This document shows positions 1 to 8,827 of a stretch of 64,000 bases of DNA, piece by piece. How positions within the stretch are numbered: the stretch's first letter is position 1; each line of letters starts with the position of its first letter. The stretch is taken from positions 1-64,000 of the forward strand of contig JACQZJ010000099.1 in assembly GCA_016213895.1 (NCBI GenBank). The letters are read 5' to 3'. Both the position numbers and the translations under genes were made by a program. The stretch is from Planctomycetota bacterium. GTDB lineage: Bacteria > Planctomycetota > B15-G4 > JADJEK01. A model generated the notes under the pieces. The model did no database searches. It was given only the letters and a program-made list of their open reading frames with translations, and was not told where the DNA came from.

Positions 1-1384
1 CGAGCAGCTCTTCGGGCGCGGCCTCGGCCAGGAGGCGCACGGTCTCGGTGTCGTCCTCGCTGCCTGTCTGCACCGGCTTCCAGTAGCGGGCCGGGCCGCG
101 GCCGCGCGCGGCGCGCAGGAACAGCGCGCTGACCACGGTTTTGCCGATGCCGGTGTCGGTTCCCACCACGAACAGGCACGAGGCGCGCTGCGGCGCGCTC
201 GCGGCCGGGGGCGGGGCGGCGCGCGGGAAGGGCGCGAGCGCCTCGATGAGGCGCTGGCACTCGGCCTCGCCGTTGTATGCGTGCACGGCGATGCGCAGCC
301 GCGAGGTGCCCTGCGGCACGGTCGGCGGGCGGACGGCCATGACGTCGAGGCCCTGGGCCCGGCAGCGCGCGGCCGCCTGAAGAGCGCGCTCCGCGTCCCC
401 GAGCACGTACGGCAGGATGGCCGCTGCCGGGGCGGGCAGGCCGAACGCGGCCGCGAGGCGGTGCGCCCGCTCCAGCACGGCGCGCCGCGCTTCGTCCGCG
501 CCGCGGGCGATCTCGATGGAAGAGAGGAGCGCGCCCGGCACCGCCGGGGGCGGCGCCGTGGTGTACATGAAGGTGCGCGCGACATTGACGACGTGGCGGC
601 AGAGGACCGCGCTGCCGGCGACGAAGGCACCGGCCACGCCGAGCGCCTTGCCGGCCGTGACGATGCGGCAGGCGAGGCGGCGCGCCTCCTCGTCCGGGCG
701 CTCCAGCGCGGCCCAGGCGCCGGCGCCTTCTTGCCCGAGCAGGCCGGCGGCGTGGGCTTCATCCACGATCAGCCAGGCGTCGCGGCGCTCGCAGAGGTCA
801 TGGAGCGCGGCGAGCGGGGCGAGGTCGCCGTCCATGCTGAAGATGCTCTCGGTCACGACCAGGCGGCGCCGCGCGGCCCTCTGCCCGGCGAGGAGCGCGT
901 CCAGGTGCTCGAGGTCGAGGTGGCGGTAGACGGCGACCCGCGCGCGCGAGAGGCGCGCGGCGTCCACGAGCGAGGCGTGGTTCAGGGCGTCCGAGAGGAT
1001 CGCGTCCCCGCGGCCGGCGAGGGCTTGGAGCACGCCGAGGTTCGCCTGGTAGCCAGAGGGGAAGAGGAGCCCGGCCTCGCAGCCGAGCCAGCGCGCCGCG
1101 CTCTCTTCGGCGCGCGCGTGCAGGGGAGAGCCGCCGCCGAGCAGGCGCGAAGCGCGGCCGCCGGCCCCGTGTTCCAGCGCGGCGGCCGCGGCCGCGGCCG
1201 CGACCTCCGGGTGGCGCGCCAGGCCGAGGAAGTCGTTCGAGAGGAAGTCGGAAAGCTCCGGCGTCTGGCCGGCCGGTTCGAGGGAGCGCAGCAGGCCGCG
1301 CCGCTTCAGGTCATCGAGCCCGGCGGCCAGCTCGGCCTCGAGCCCGCGCGGCGCGGCGTGGCCTGGCCCGGTCCCGGAGGTCAC
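1..1384 (-). CDS. bioF-bioD: BioF-BioD fusion: 8-amino-7-oxononanoate synthase joined to dethiobiotin synthetase (3' end outside window)
   Basis: One uninterrupted frame runs from a GTG at 1384 (overlapping the bioB stop as GTGA) to the window edge, at least 461 codons. I translated every codon and found no stop between the two halves. Residues 1 to about 380 are BioF, the PLP enzyme that condenses pimeloyl-thioester with L-alanine: SLVDAARLSRA, IVDEAHAAGLLG and the Schiff-base lysine in TAGKALG (K246) are all present. After an Ala/Pro-rich linker (about 380-403) comes the start of BioD, the ATP-dependent carboxylase that closes the ureido ring: Walker A GTDTGIGKT (408-416, K415) and YWKPVQTGSEDDTET. 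Most of BioD lies beyond base 1. The frame lies directly downstream of bioB, so the three activities are probably one transcript. BioD-BioA and BioW-BioF fusions are known; I do not recall BioF-BioD as common. Confidence 0.9.
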   Translation of the reverse strand, partial: MTSGTGPGHAAPRGLEAELAAGLDDLKRRGLLRSLEPAGQTPELSDFLSNDFLGLARHPEVAAAAAAAALEHGAGGRASRLLGGGSPLHARAEESAARWLGCEAGLLFPSGYQANLGVLQALAGRGDAILSDALNHASLVDAARLSRARVAVYRHLDLEHLDALLAGQRAARRRLVVTESIFSMDGDLAPLAALHDLCERRDAWLIVDEAHAAGLLGQEGAGAWAALERPDEEARRLACRIVTAGKALGVAGAFVAGSAVLCRHVVNVARTFMYTTAPPPAVPGALLSSIEIARGADEARRAVLERAHRLAAAFGLPAPAAAILPYVLGDAERALQAAARCRAQGLDVMAVRPPTVPQGTSRLRIAVHAYNGEAECQRLIEALAPFPRAAPPPAASAPQRASCLFVVGTDTGIGKTVVSALFLRAARGRGPARYWKPVQTGSEDDTETVRLLAEAAPEELL

Positions 1385-2361
1385 GGCTTTTCGTGTTCCG
1401 CCCTGAGCCCGAGCTTCGCGAGGAGCAGGGCGTCGCTCTGCGGCTCCGGGTTTGGCGTGGTGAGCAGCTCCTCGCCGATGAAGATCGAGTTGGCGCCGGC
1501 GAGGAAGCAGATCGCCTGTGCTTCTTCGGTCATGCCGGCGCGGCCGGCCGAGAGGCGGACGTGGGAGCGCGGCATGAGGATGCGCGCGGCCGCGACCGCG
1601 CGCACCACCTCGGTCCAGTCGAGCGGCGGCTCGTTGGCGAGCGGCGTGCCCGGGACGGGCACGAGCGAGTTGATCGGCACGCTGTCGGGGTGCGGGTCGA
1701 GGGAGGCCAGCTCGTGCAGGAGTTCGGCGCGCGCCCGGCGCGGTTCCCCCAGGCCGAGGATGCCGCCGCAGCAGACGTGGAGCCCGGCGGAGCGCGCGGC
1801 CTGAAGGGTCTCGAGGCGGTCGTCGAACGTGTGCGTGCTGACGATCTCCTCGTAGTGGCTGCGGCCGGTGTCGAGGTTATGGTTGTAGAAGTCGAGGCCC
1901 GCGCCCTGCAGGCGCTTGGCCTGGTCGCGGCTTAGCCGGCCGAGCGTGACGCAGGTCTCGAGCCCGAGCTTCTTCACCCCTTCGACCATCTCGAGCACCC
2001 GATCGAAGTCCTTGCCGTCCCGCACCTTGCGCCATGCCGCGCCCATGCAGAAGCGCGCCGCGCCGTTCTCCTTGGCCTTCTTGGCCGCGGCCAGCACCTC
2101 TTCCACGTCGAGAAGAGGCTCGGGCAGGACCCCGGTCTCATGGTGCGCGCTCTGCGCGCAGTACCCGCAATCCTCGGAGCAGCCGCCCGTCTTGATGCTC
2201 AGAAGCTGCGAGCACTGGATGGCCCGCGGATCGTGGTGCCGCCGGTGCACCTGTGCCGCCTCGAACACCATCTCGAGCAGCGGCCGCTCGAGCAGCCGCT
2301 CCACCTCCTCGACGCTCGGCGCCGGGGCGCTCTCTCTTTGTTTGACCTTGTCCTCGAACAT
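1381..2361 (-). CDS. bioB: Biotin synthase (radical SAM)
   Basis: Inserts sulfur into dethiobiotin, the last step of biotin synthesis. The 326-residue protein has the radical-SAM cluster motif C61-SED-C65-GY-C68 in the BioB context GGCSEDCGYCAQS, followed by the family segments FCMGAAWR, ETCVTLG and YNHNLDTG, and SINSLVPVPGTPL-type sequence. Length is normal for the family. The ATG at 2361 is preceded by a promoter-like TAGAAT only nine bases upstream, so the message may be nearly leaderless. The stop overlaps the GTG start of the bioF-bioD fusion by four bases, which implies translational coupling. Confidence 0.96.
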   Translation of the reverse strand: MFEDKVKQRESAPAPSVEEVERLLERPLLEMVFEAAQVHRRHHDPRAIQCSQLLSIKTGGCSEDCGYCAQSAHHETGVLPEPLLDVEEVLAAAKKAKENGAARFCMGAAWRKVRDGKDFDRVLEMVEGVKKLGLETCVTLGRLSRDQAKRLQGAGLDFYNHNLDTGRSHYEEIVSTHTFDDRLETLQAARSAGLHVCCGGILGLGEPRRARAELLHELASLDPHPDSVPINSLVPVPGTPLANEPPLDWTEVVRAVAAARILMPRSHVRLSAGRAGMTEEAQAICFLAGANSIFIGEELLTTPNPEPQSDALLLAKLGLRAEHEKP

Positions 2362-2370
2362 GGACCGGGC

Positions 2371-2380
2371 ATTCTACCGC
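2371..2380 (-). promoter_or_regulatory. Candidate extended -10 box for bioB
   Basis: On the minus strand this reads GCGGTAGAAT, an extended -10 shape, ending nine bases before the bioB ATG. A nearly identical string (CGGTAGAAT) lies upstream of the divergent beta-helix gene at 7475. Transcription from it would leave only a few bases of leader. Inferred from sequence only. Confidence 0.4.
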
Positions 2381-2394
2381 CTGGGTGAGCGCCG

Positions 2395-3119
2395 CTACTC
2401 GCTCTCGAACCCGTGGCTCGTGAACTTCAGCGTGCGGCTGTTCTGGGTCACGGTGCGCACGATCTGCTCCGTGGCGGCATCCGGGAGCGATGCGTCGATC
2501 TCGAGGGTGACCTTCACGTCCGCTCCAACCTGCCCGGCGAGATGAGCGATCACCTCGTCCGCGATGCGGCTGGCGTCCCGGCCGGCGCGGGCGGGGTCCA
2601 GGTTCAACGTCTCCTTCTCGGCGACGATCGACTCCCAGGCCAGGAAGCGGCGGAGCGCCTCGTCGAGATCCTGGAGGCGCACCCTGTCCGCCGCCAGGAA
2701 GACCAGCGTGTTCTGGTAGAGGCGCGGCGTGCTGCCGCGCGACTCGAGGATCGCCCGCGCCGCCACCTCGGCCGCGCTCCCCGGCTCCTTGCTGTACGGA
2801 TGCTCGGCGGGCAGCACCACCAGCCGCGCGTCTTGCAGCTCCTGCGCCACCTGGTCCGGATCGCGCCTGAGCTGCTCGGCGCGGTCCTCCGCGAGCTTCG
2901 TCACCGTGGGCTGGGTGGCGTACCAGAAGCGCGGCCCGTCCTGATAGAGGTAGGTCGCCGCGGCCGCGAGCCGCCTGAGGGCATCGCCGAACACCGCCGG
3001 CGCCTCGCCCACCAGAGGTGCAGCGTGCTCGGGTGCCCGTGCCGGATCGACTTCTCCCGCGCCGAGGCCTTGTTGATCGCGTCGAGCGACAGGGCGACCT
3101 CGATGAGCTTCCTTTTCAC
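2395..3119 (-). pseudogene. Deletion scar: 5' end of a DUF1156 DNA-methylase gene joined out of frame to the 3' end of a DUF499 ATPase gene
   Basis: The GTG at 3119 overlaps the stop of the regulator gene upstream (GTGA) and starts a textbook DUF1156 N-terminus: [19 protein letters not shown] then [19 protein letters not shown]. After about 38 codons, near 3000, the family match stops and continues in another frame as the C-terminal part of DUF499: [53 protein letters not shown] and the terminal TLKFTSHGFE. DUF1156 methylases and DUF499 ATPases commonly neighbour each other in predicted phage-defence loci, so a large deletion has most likely removed nearly all of both genes. DUF499 itself looks shortened again after NLDPARA. 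No functional product is expected. Confidence 0.8.
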
Positions 3120-4492
3120 GGCTGTTCTTCCCTCCCGGCGGCAAACCAGCGGCGGCGCGGGTCGCGGGGGCCGGAGCCCACGACGACGATGAGGCCCCGC
3201 TCGGCGAGGGCCGCGAGACGGTGCTGCGTCGCGCGAATCGAGATGCCGGCGTGCGTCGCGATCTCGGCGGTCGAACGCCCCGCGCCCGAACGAACGAACT
3301 CGACAATGCGATCCTCGACGGCGTCCAGCACCGGCCGGGCGATGCGCTCGGTGCGGAGCGTCGCGCGGAAGCGGAAGCCCAGCTCCGCGAACTCCGGCGC
3401 GGGCAGGCCCGCCGCTTTGCACGCCGCGATCATCCGCTGCACGCCCGTGCCCCACTGCTCGACGAGGCCCAGCTCCTTGAAGACGCGCGCCATGACGCGG
3501 TTGCGCACCCGCGAGACGCCGTCGCGCAGGTCGTCCAGCGTGAGGCCCGGCAGCAGGATGCCGGGATTCTCGATCTCGATCCGGTCATCGAACACCGCCA
3601 CGCGGATCGGCGCGCCGCGCTGGGCGTAGTCGGAGTGCACGACGGCGTTGACGAGCGCCTCGCGCAAGGCCGCCGGCGGCACCGCCGGAAGGTCCTGGCG
3701 GCGGACCCGGCCGACGGCCATGCCGAGCCGCGTGTTCCGCTCCACGAAGCTGATCGCCAGCTCGATCGCCAGCACCGGGTAGTCGGTCAACTCCGCCCGG
3801 TCCGCCAGGCGCGTCCGGTCCGTTCCCGCAAAACGGCCCGCCTGGATGTGGGCGTCCGGAAACCGGGCGAGTCGCTTCCGGCCGAAGAGCAGGACCCCGC
3901 CGGTCGTCGGGACCGGGCGCCCCTGATGCCGGCGGACCAGGCCCAGCGTCTCGAGGTCCTTGCGGCGCAGGGCCCTCTGCTCCGCAAAACACTGCGAAGC
4001 AGCTCCGAAGTCGATGGCTTCGGAGTCGAGGTCCGAGAGCGGCTCCTCGTCGAAGCCCTCGGCCCCGATCCGCCGCGAGAGCTCGGCGATGAGCGCGGCG
4101 TCCGCCGCGCGGTTGGTGGAGCCCAGCCGAACGTACGTGCCGCGCGAAGGGCCTTCGGAGCGCAGATGATGCGGCCGCAGGGCGCTGGGGTGGACCGTGA
4201 CCACGACCACGTACGACTTCCGCCACGGGACGATCTCGATCTCGGGCAAGAGACGCGGCTCGATCGAATCGGCCACCAGGTTCGCGACCCGCTCCTCGAG
4301 GTCCAGCGGCTTCTCCACCCCGACGACCGCCCGCGTACCGTCCTCGACGCCGAGGACGAGCCGGCCTCCGCCGGCATTTGCGAAGGCCACGAGGGTGCGA
4401 AGCGCCGGCGCGGGGGACGACAGATCCCGCTCGTACTCGATCGTCTTGCCCTCGGGACGTCGGAGGATCTCCTCGAGCTTCATGCTGCGCAA
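3116..4492 (-). CDS. AlbA-like / GHKL-ATPase transcriptional regulator
   Basis: The 458-residue protein has an N-terminal AlbA_2 (Schlafen-type) domain, residues 1-130, recognisable from [26 protein letters not shown] and [12 protein letters not shown]-terminal GHKL-type ATP-binding domain follows, with an N-box at about 276-290 ([14 protein letters not shown]282), the ENPGILLPG loop at 308-316, and [12 protein letters not shown] winged-helix end ([20 protein letters not shown]) follows and probably binds DNA. Such proteins are often annotated as ATP-binding transcriptional regulators beside defence genes. M4 is an alternative start. It sits immediately upstream of the DUF1156 remnant with a 4-nt overlap and probably once controlled that operon. 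Its own frame looks intact. Confidence 0.85.
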   Translation of the reverse strand: MRSMKLEEILRRPEGKTIEYERDLSSPAPALRTLVAFANAGGGRLVLGVEDGTRAVVGVEKPLDLEERVANLVADSIEPRLLPEIEIVPWRKSYVVVVTVHPSALRPHHLRSEGPSRGTYVRLGSTNRAADAALIAELSRRIGAEGFDEEPLSDLDSEAIDFGAASQCFAEQRALRRKDLETLGLVRRHQGRPVPTTGGVLLFGRKRLARFPDAHIQAGRFAGTDRTRLADRAELTDYPVLAIELAISFVERNTRLGMAVGRVRRQDLPAVPPAALREALVNAVVHSDYAQRGAPIRVAVFDDRIEIENPGILLPGLTLDDLRDGVSRVRNRVMARVFKELGLVEQWGTGVQRMIAACKAAGLPAPEFAELGFRFRATLRTERIARPVLDAVEDRIVEFVRSGAGRSTAEIATHAGISIRATQHRLAALAERGLIVVVGSGPRDPRRRWFAAGREEQP

Positions 4493-4516
4493 TCTACTAC
4501 GAAGGCCACGTTGCCA

Positions 4517-4844
4517 TCAAGCGTCGCAGTCGCCTGCGCAGCATCCGTCGTCGCCGCGCCCCCGCCCGGGCCAGGAGCCCGCGAAGTCGGGCTCGCGCTG
4601 GAAGGGGCGGCGCAGGTAGCGCACGCGGTGCGCGTCACCGTCCAGGAACTCGACCAGCGCCAGGACGAAGTCGTGCGGCTTGTTGAGGCTGCTGAGGATC
4701 TCGTTCTTCGTCACCGTGATGGTGGCCGCGCCGCTCGAACTCGCGGTCGGTGGGCTCGAAGCCGAGCGCGCGCTCGAGCGCGGCGCGCGCTGGGCGTCCG
4801 GGCTTCACGGCGAAGGCGCGCAGCATGGCGAGGTGCGCGGTCAC
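4517..4844 (-). pseudogene. Frameshifted remnant carrying the C-terminal tail of a DUF3883-type helicase
   Basis: A GTG at 4844 overlaps the stop of the upstream 192-residue gene (GTGA). Its frame gives AHLAMLRAFAVKPGRPARA and LGFEPTDREFER, then loses sense. In a second frame, up to the stop at 4517, the sequence becomes TVTKNEILSSLNKPHDFVLA, then YLRRPFQREPDF, which matches the very end of DUF3883 helicases of restriction/defence islands. Joining the two needs a frameshift near 4715. The end after REPDF also departs from the family. I read it as a dead C-terminal fragment; the N-terminal end of a similar helicase lies at 7338. Confidence 0.7.
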
Positions 4845-5419
4845 GGCTCTTCCGAGCGGTCCAGCAGCTCCAGGCGGAACTGCCAGCCCTCGAAGCTCGC
4901 CAGCATGGCGCCGAGCTGTTCCCACGACAGGGTCTTGCCGTCGACGACGACCGGCGGGGCGCGGTCGAGGTGGTCCGTGTTGCAGTCGATGCGGCCGCGG
5001 AGCAGGCGGTCCTTCACCTGCAGGCCGCCCGGCGTGACGTCGCACGGCTCGAGGTGCTGTTGGCTCAGGCCTCGGCGCATCTTCTCCAGCAGAGGCGCGA
5101 CGATCGCGGGGTCGTCCCCTTTCTGCATAACCTGGAAATGGTAGCCGCAGGGCACGCCGCGGGAGACCTCGAAGGCCTCGATGCCCCGGGGCGCGGGGTT
5201 GAAGCGGAAGTGGAAGGTGTGCATGTGTCCGGCGGCGTCTGGCAGGACGATCGGGTCCAGCTCAAGGTGCCCGATCTCCTCGCCCGTGGCGTCGGAGAGC
5301 ACCTGCGCCCAGCAGCGGCCGCAGACGAAGCCGAGGGAGCCGCCGCGGCCGTCGGAGTGAAACACGCCCTCGTAGGAGGGGACCTTCCGGCCGCAGCCCG
5401 TGCATTGCGTCATGGTCAT
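4841..5419 (-). CDS. Conserved protein with N-terminal zinc-finger-like Cys motif, function unknown
   Basis: The 192-residue frame starts MTMTQCTGCGRKVPSYEGV and contains a second Cys pair (FVCGRCW), so two CxxC pairs could bind one zinc ion in the first 35 residues. The rest is an alpha/beta domain with HTFHFRFNPAPRG, GYHFQVMQKGDDP and FEGWQFRLELLD. I recognise the pattern only as a conserved hypothetical family found near helicase and restriction-type genes, and assign no activity. Codon use is like that of the neighbours. It sits between fragments of a broken helicase and overlaps the following fragment by four bases. Confidence 0.75.
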   Translation of the reverse strand: MTMTQCTGCGRKVPSYEGVFHSDGRGGSLGFVCGRCWAQVLSDATGEEIGHLELDPIVLPDAAGHMHTFHFRFNPAPRGIEAFEVSRGVPCGYHFQVMQKGDDPAIVAPLLEKMRRGLSQQHLEPCDVTPGGLQVKDRLLRGRIDCNTDHLDRAPPVVVDGKTLSWEQLGAMLASFEGWQFRLELLDRSEEP

Positions 5420-5666
5420 GGTCGTTCTCCTCCGGCGCGCCAGGACGCACGCGGCGACGTGGCCAGCGTCCGGCCATCCGGCCAGGCGGACAGAGTACGG
5501 TACTCCTCGGCCGTGGTCATCGCGCCTTCAGGTCGCGCCGCTCCGAGGCGCAGGCGTATCGCTGGGCCGCAGAGTGCCCTTTCCACCGCGCGGGCCGCGC
5601 TGCTCCGCCGACCGCGTCTTCTCAGTAGATAGTAAGAAAGCATAGAACATGTTGTTCAGAAGGCAG

Positions 5667-7100
5667 TTAGAGGAACGATTGTGCTTCTGGTTTGCTTCCC
5701 CTTGCACTCTCTGCTTCTCCGGTCTGGCCTCCGGAGGCACTGGGGAACCACCGCGCCCAACGCCGCGTGCCTTGCACGCGGATGCGATGCTGGTCGCGAA
5801 GCTCGCGCAGGAGGTTTTGGATCTGATTCCGGCTGAGTGCGGGGAGAACCTGCTGCAGCTCGCTGAACGTCGCCCCGCTGGCGGCCGAACCTTCGATGTG
5901 CCGCGCCAGGAGGGCCTTGTTCGTCTCGCGGTCCAGTCCGCGCCGCCGCGTGTACGCCCCGCCCTGGCCGAGGAAGCGGTAGAAGCGCTGCGAGAGGAGA
6001 TGGCGGGTGCCCCTTCCTCGGCCCACGCGCTCGAGCACGCTTTGGTCCCGCAGCACCTTGAGGCGCGGGGCGAGGAAGGCCGGGATCGCCTCTTCGCGGT
6101 GGATCAGGTCGATGACGAGCAAGTCCTCGGTGGTGAAGGCGGCGGCGCGCTCCTGCCCGATCTCCTCGAGGAAGCGCAGGAACGCGGGATCCTGGATCTC
6201 GCCGTGCAGGGTCACCCACACCGAGTAGTCATCCGTGTGGGTGAAGTCGGGCAGGCGCTTGCTCTGCCGGATGCACTCGCGATAGATGAGGTCGAAGCCC
6301 TGGCCGGCGCGCTCCACGAGGCCGCACTTGCCGAGGACCTCCGCGATGCGGCGGGGATACTGCCGCACGAAGACCGAGCCGGCGTCGCGGTAGTCGCGAT
6401 GGCTGACCGCGTTCAGCACGGCCTCGCGCACCGCGCGCTCGCTGAAGGTCGGGATCTCCCACACGTACAGCCCGTGCTGGAAGTGCTGCTTGTCGTTGCG
6501 CAGGTTCACCGCCTGCCAGATCTCGTCGAGGACCGGGAGGAACCCGCGGCGGAACTCGCGGCGATCGGCCGCCGGCCCCGGGATCTCGTTCGAACGGTAC
6601 TCGAACACGACCTCGGCCTGTCCCGGGCAGCGGCCGAGGGCCGCGTGCGTGCCGAGCAAAATCAGGGCCGCGTTGGTCAGGCCGCCGCCGGCGAGCAGCT
6701 CCGCGTCCGCGAGGAGGCGTGCGGCGGGCCGCGCCGCGATGTCCTGCTCGGGCGCCCGGCGCTGCCAGAGCCGGCGCAGCACCTCGATCGCCGCGGGGTC
6801 GAGATCCGCGAGCGTCGCGCGCGGACAGATCTCGGCCGAGAAGTCCGGCCCGGCTTCCGCGTGGATGCGGCGCAGCCGCTCGTCGGACATGGGCACGAGG
6901 GCGTCCCCGCTGCGCATCCAGAAGGCGCCCTGGTGCTGCCAGGCCGTCCCCGGCAGGCGCGAGGGCACGCGGACGAGCAGCACGAGCTTTCCGTCGTGGT
7001 GGTGCTCCTCGACAGCGATCGGCTGGCGGAGCTGTTCGAAAAGGCCGGCCTCGGCGCGTCCGGGCTCGGGGAAGGCGCGCGAAGCCGACCGTGCCCGCGC
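5667..7100 (-). pseudogene. AlbA-like / GHKL-ATPase regulator, 5'-truncated and internally deleted
   Basis: The readable sequence begins in the middle of an AlbA_2 domain (LFEQLRQPIAVEE, HQGAFWMRSGDALVPMS); the usual first ~80 residues are absent and the upstream DNA belongs to a helicase fragment in another frame. The ATPase half has its N-box (REAVLNAVSHRDY) and then SVFVRQYPRRI, but jumps straight to AEVLGKCGLVERAGQGFDLIY. Intact relatives carry roughly 25 residues (the SPGGFPPGITPEN-type nucleotide-binding loop and PRNRRI) between these two RRI strings, so an in-frame deletion between short direct repeats is likely near 6340-6352. The C-terminal helix-turn-helix region is still open. An ATG at 7121 could start a 484-residue product, but its ATP site would be defective. 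Confidence 0.7.
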
Positions 7101-7338
7101 GCTTCTCGTTCTCGAGCGCACCGTCGCCGTCGAAGCTCCACGGCCGGCCGGCCGAGACGACCTCGAGGCGCGGCTCGTCGTCGCGGTAGAGGATCTCGTC
7201 CGCCACCCGGCCGTCCGGGCAGCGGTACACCAGCGTGAGGGCGTTCGATCCGCGCCACGTCACGCTCACCACCGTGACCAGCGCGCCGGGCAGGATGCCG
7301 CGGACGGTGGCGTCAGGCTGCATGTCCTCGAGGTCCAA
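7100..7338 (-). pseudogene. N-terminal fragment of a DUF3883-type helicase
   Basis: From a TTG at 7338 (GGAGG eleven bases upstream; ATG at 7323 is the alternative) the frame reads LEDMQPDATVRGILPGALV, then VVSVTWRGSNALTLVY, RVADEILYRDDEPRLEVV and GRPWSFDGDGA. This is the conserved N-terminus of large SF2 helicases found in restriction and DISARM-like islands. The match ends near 7100, where sequence switches frame into the truncated AlbA-like regulator. Only about 75 of the expected thousand or so codons remain. The C-terminal tail of a similar helicase sits at 4517-4844, so the gene may have been broken by deletion and rearrangement around the genes now between. Confidence 0.7.
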
Positions 7339-7420
7339 GCGCGATCCGGCCTCCGCGAGTGTGGGGTGCGTCCCGGTGCAACCGGATGATGACCGGAAGG
7401 TCCGGAGGCGCAGCGCCCCG

Positions 7421-7429
7421 CGGTAGAAT
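7421..7429 (+). promoter_or_regulatory. Candidate extended -10 box for the beta-helix gene
   Basis: CGGTAGAAT lies 46 bases before the GTG start of the secreted beta-helix gene, in the gap between divergent genes. It matches the string upstream of bioB base for base. Inferred. Confidence 0.4.
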
Positions 7430-7474
7430 CGCGCGGGGCAGGGGCGGCGAGAACGGCGCTCGCGGAGAAGCCGG

Positions 7475-8770
7475 GTGGAGGCGCGGATGCCTGAGAGCGT
7501 GGGAGTGCGGCCGTGGCGGGCGGGAGTGGCGGCCGCGCTCCTGTTCGCGGCCGGCCAGGCCGCGTTCGGGCAAAACGCGGTCAAGCCGGCGATCGTGGTC
7601 CAGTGCACGCCGACCACGGTCGCGATCGGTGGGATGGCGCGGAAGGTCGCGAATCCCATCGCCTCCGCCCTCGAGCAGGCCGGGCCGGGATCGACCATCT
7701 TCCTCGAGGCCGGGGCGTATCCGGGCTTTTCGATCGGCGTGGCCGGCGCGTCCGCGAGCAACGCGCGCACCAGCGGCGGCCGGCCGGGCCAGCCCATCAC
7801 CATCGAAGGGCGCGGCACGGTCTGGATCCGCTCGGGCGGGGGCGCGGACACGATCCTCGTGTACCAGCAGGTGAAGAACGGGCACTTCCTGTTCAAGAAC
7901 CTCAACATCGAGCCGGGCTACCGCGCGGCGGTGATGTTCGCCATCGGCGGCGTGCACGAGGGCTTTCGTTTCTGGGACTGCAACATCATCGGCGGCTACG
8001 ACCACATCTCGCGGCGCGGCAAGGCCTCGAAGTGGGGCGTGTGGGGCAGCCAGCTCAAGGACTTCGAGTTCAAGGGCACGGCCGCGCGCGCCCAGGTCAG
8101 AAACATCCGCGACGAGCACGGCTTCTATCTGCAGAACTGCCGCGGCGACGTCACCATCGAGCGGGTCGAGGGGCTGCAGCTCGGCCGCACCTTCTGCCAG
8201 ATCACCGCGCGCTCGCGCGAGGGCCCGGCGGGCACGGGCACGGTCCTGATCCGGGACTGCGAGGTGCGGGACGTGGCGCTCGCCGCGGGCGACGCCTACA
8301 AGGGCGGCTTCGCCTTCACCTTCGGCGGCCGGCACACGGGCACGATCCGCCTGGAGCGGAACGTGTGCCTCGCCGGCTTCAACAAGACGCTCACGCACCT
8401 CACCACCAAGGGCGTGCCCTACGGCACCGGCGCGCTCGTCATGATCGACGGCGGCGAGGCCGAGCTGAACGGCGCGCTCATCCTCGAGGACAACGAGTTC
8501 CGCTTTGCCCCGGGCTGCGGCGACCGCGCCGTGGTGTCGATCGGCGGCTGCCGCGACCTGCGCGTCATCGGCAGGAACACGTTCGAGGCGGGCGCCTACG
8601 GCGTGGCCCTCGACCTCGATCCCCTCGAGAACGAGGACAGCGGGCAGCGGAAGAGCAAGCCGAACGTGTCGGTGCATCTCGCGGCCGGGACGGCGATCAA
8701 GGGCGCGGTGCGTATCGCGGGCAAGCCGGCGACCGAGGCCGATCTGGCGCGCCTCGGCCTGAGCCGGTGA
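7475..8770 (+). CDS. Secreted right-handed beta-helix protein
   Basis: The 431-residue product starts at GTG 7475 (GTG GAG GCG CGG ATG; the ATG at 7487 is also possible). A signal peptide with hydrophobic core VAAALLFAAGQAAFG ends near AFGQ. The mature part is a long series of short beta strands with periodic Gly/Asn turns typical of right-handed parallel beta-helices (ITIEGRGTVWIRS, FLFKNLNIEPGYRAAVMFAI, VTIERVEGLQLG, TVLIRDCEVRDVAL, LILEDNEFRF). No pectate-lyase catalytic residues could be assigned. It is the only plus-strand gene in this part of the island and its function is unknown; carbohydrate binding or cleavage is possible. Confidence 0.75.
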   Translation: MEARMPESVGVRPWRAGVAAALLFAAGQAAFGQNAVKPAIVVQCTPTTVAIGGMARKVANPIASALEQAGPGSTIFLEAGAYPGFSIGVAGASASNARTSGGRPGQPITIEGRGTVWIRSGGGADTILVYQQVKNGHFLFKNLNIEPGYRAAVMFAIGGVHEGFRFWDCNIIGGYDHISRRGKASKWGVWGSQLKDFEFKGTAARAQVRNIRDEHGFYLQNCRGDVTIERVEGLQLGRTFCQITARSREGPAGTGTVLIRDCEVRDVALAAGDAYKGGFAFTFGGRHTGTIRLERNVCLAGFNKTLTHLTTKGVPYGTGALVMIDGGEAELNGALILEDNEFRFAPGCGDRAVVSIGGCRDLRVIGRNTFEAGAYGVALDLDPLENEDSGQRKSKPNVSVHLAAGTAIKGAVRIAGKPATEADLARLGLSR

Positions 8771-8827
8771 CGGCGGGCGGGCCGGTGGGCGTGGTGCGGC
8801 CGCGCCGCCTGGCGCCGGCACTCGAGC

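Noticed and set aside
2395-3306. A 303-residue protein starting at 3306 through the DUF499 fragment
   Set aside because: Its first ~100 residues are antisense-like noise over the regulator gene's end; only the last ~200 codons match DUF499.
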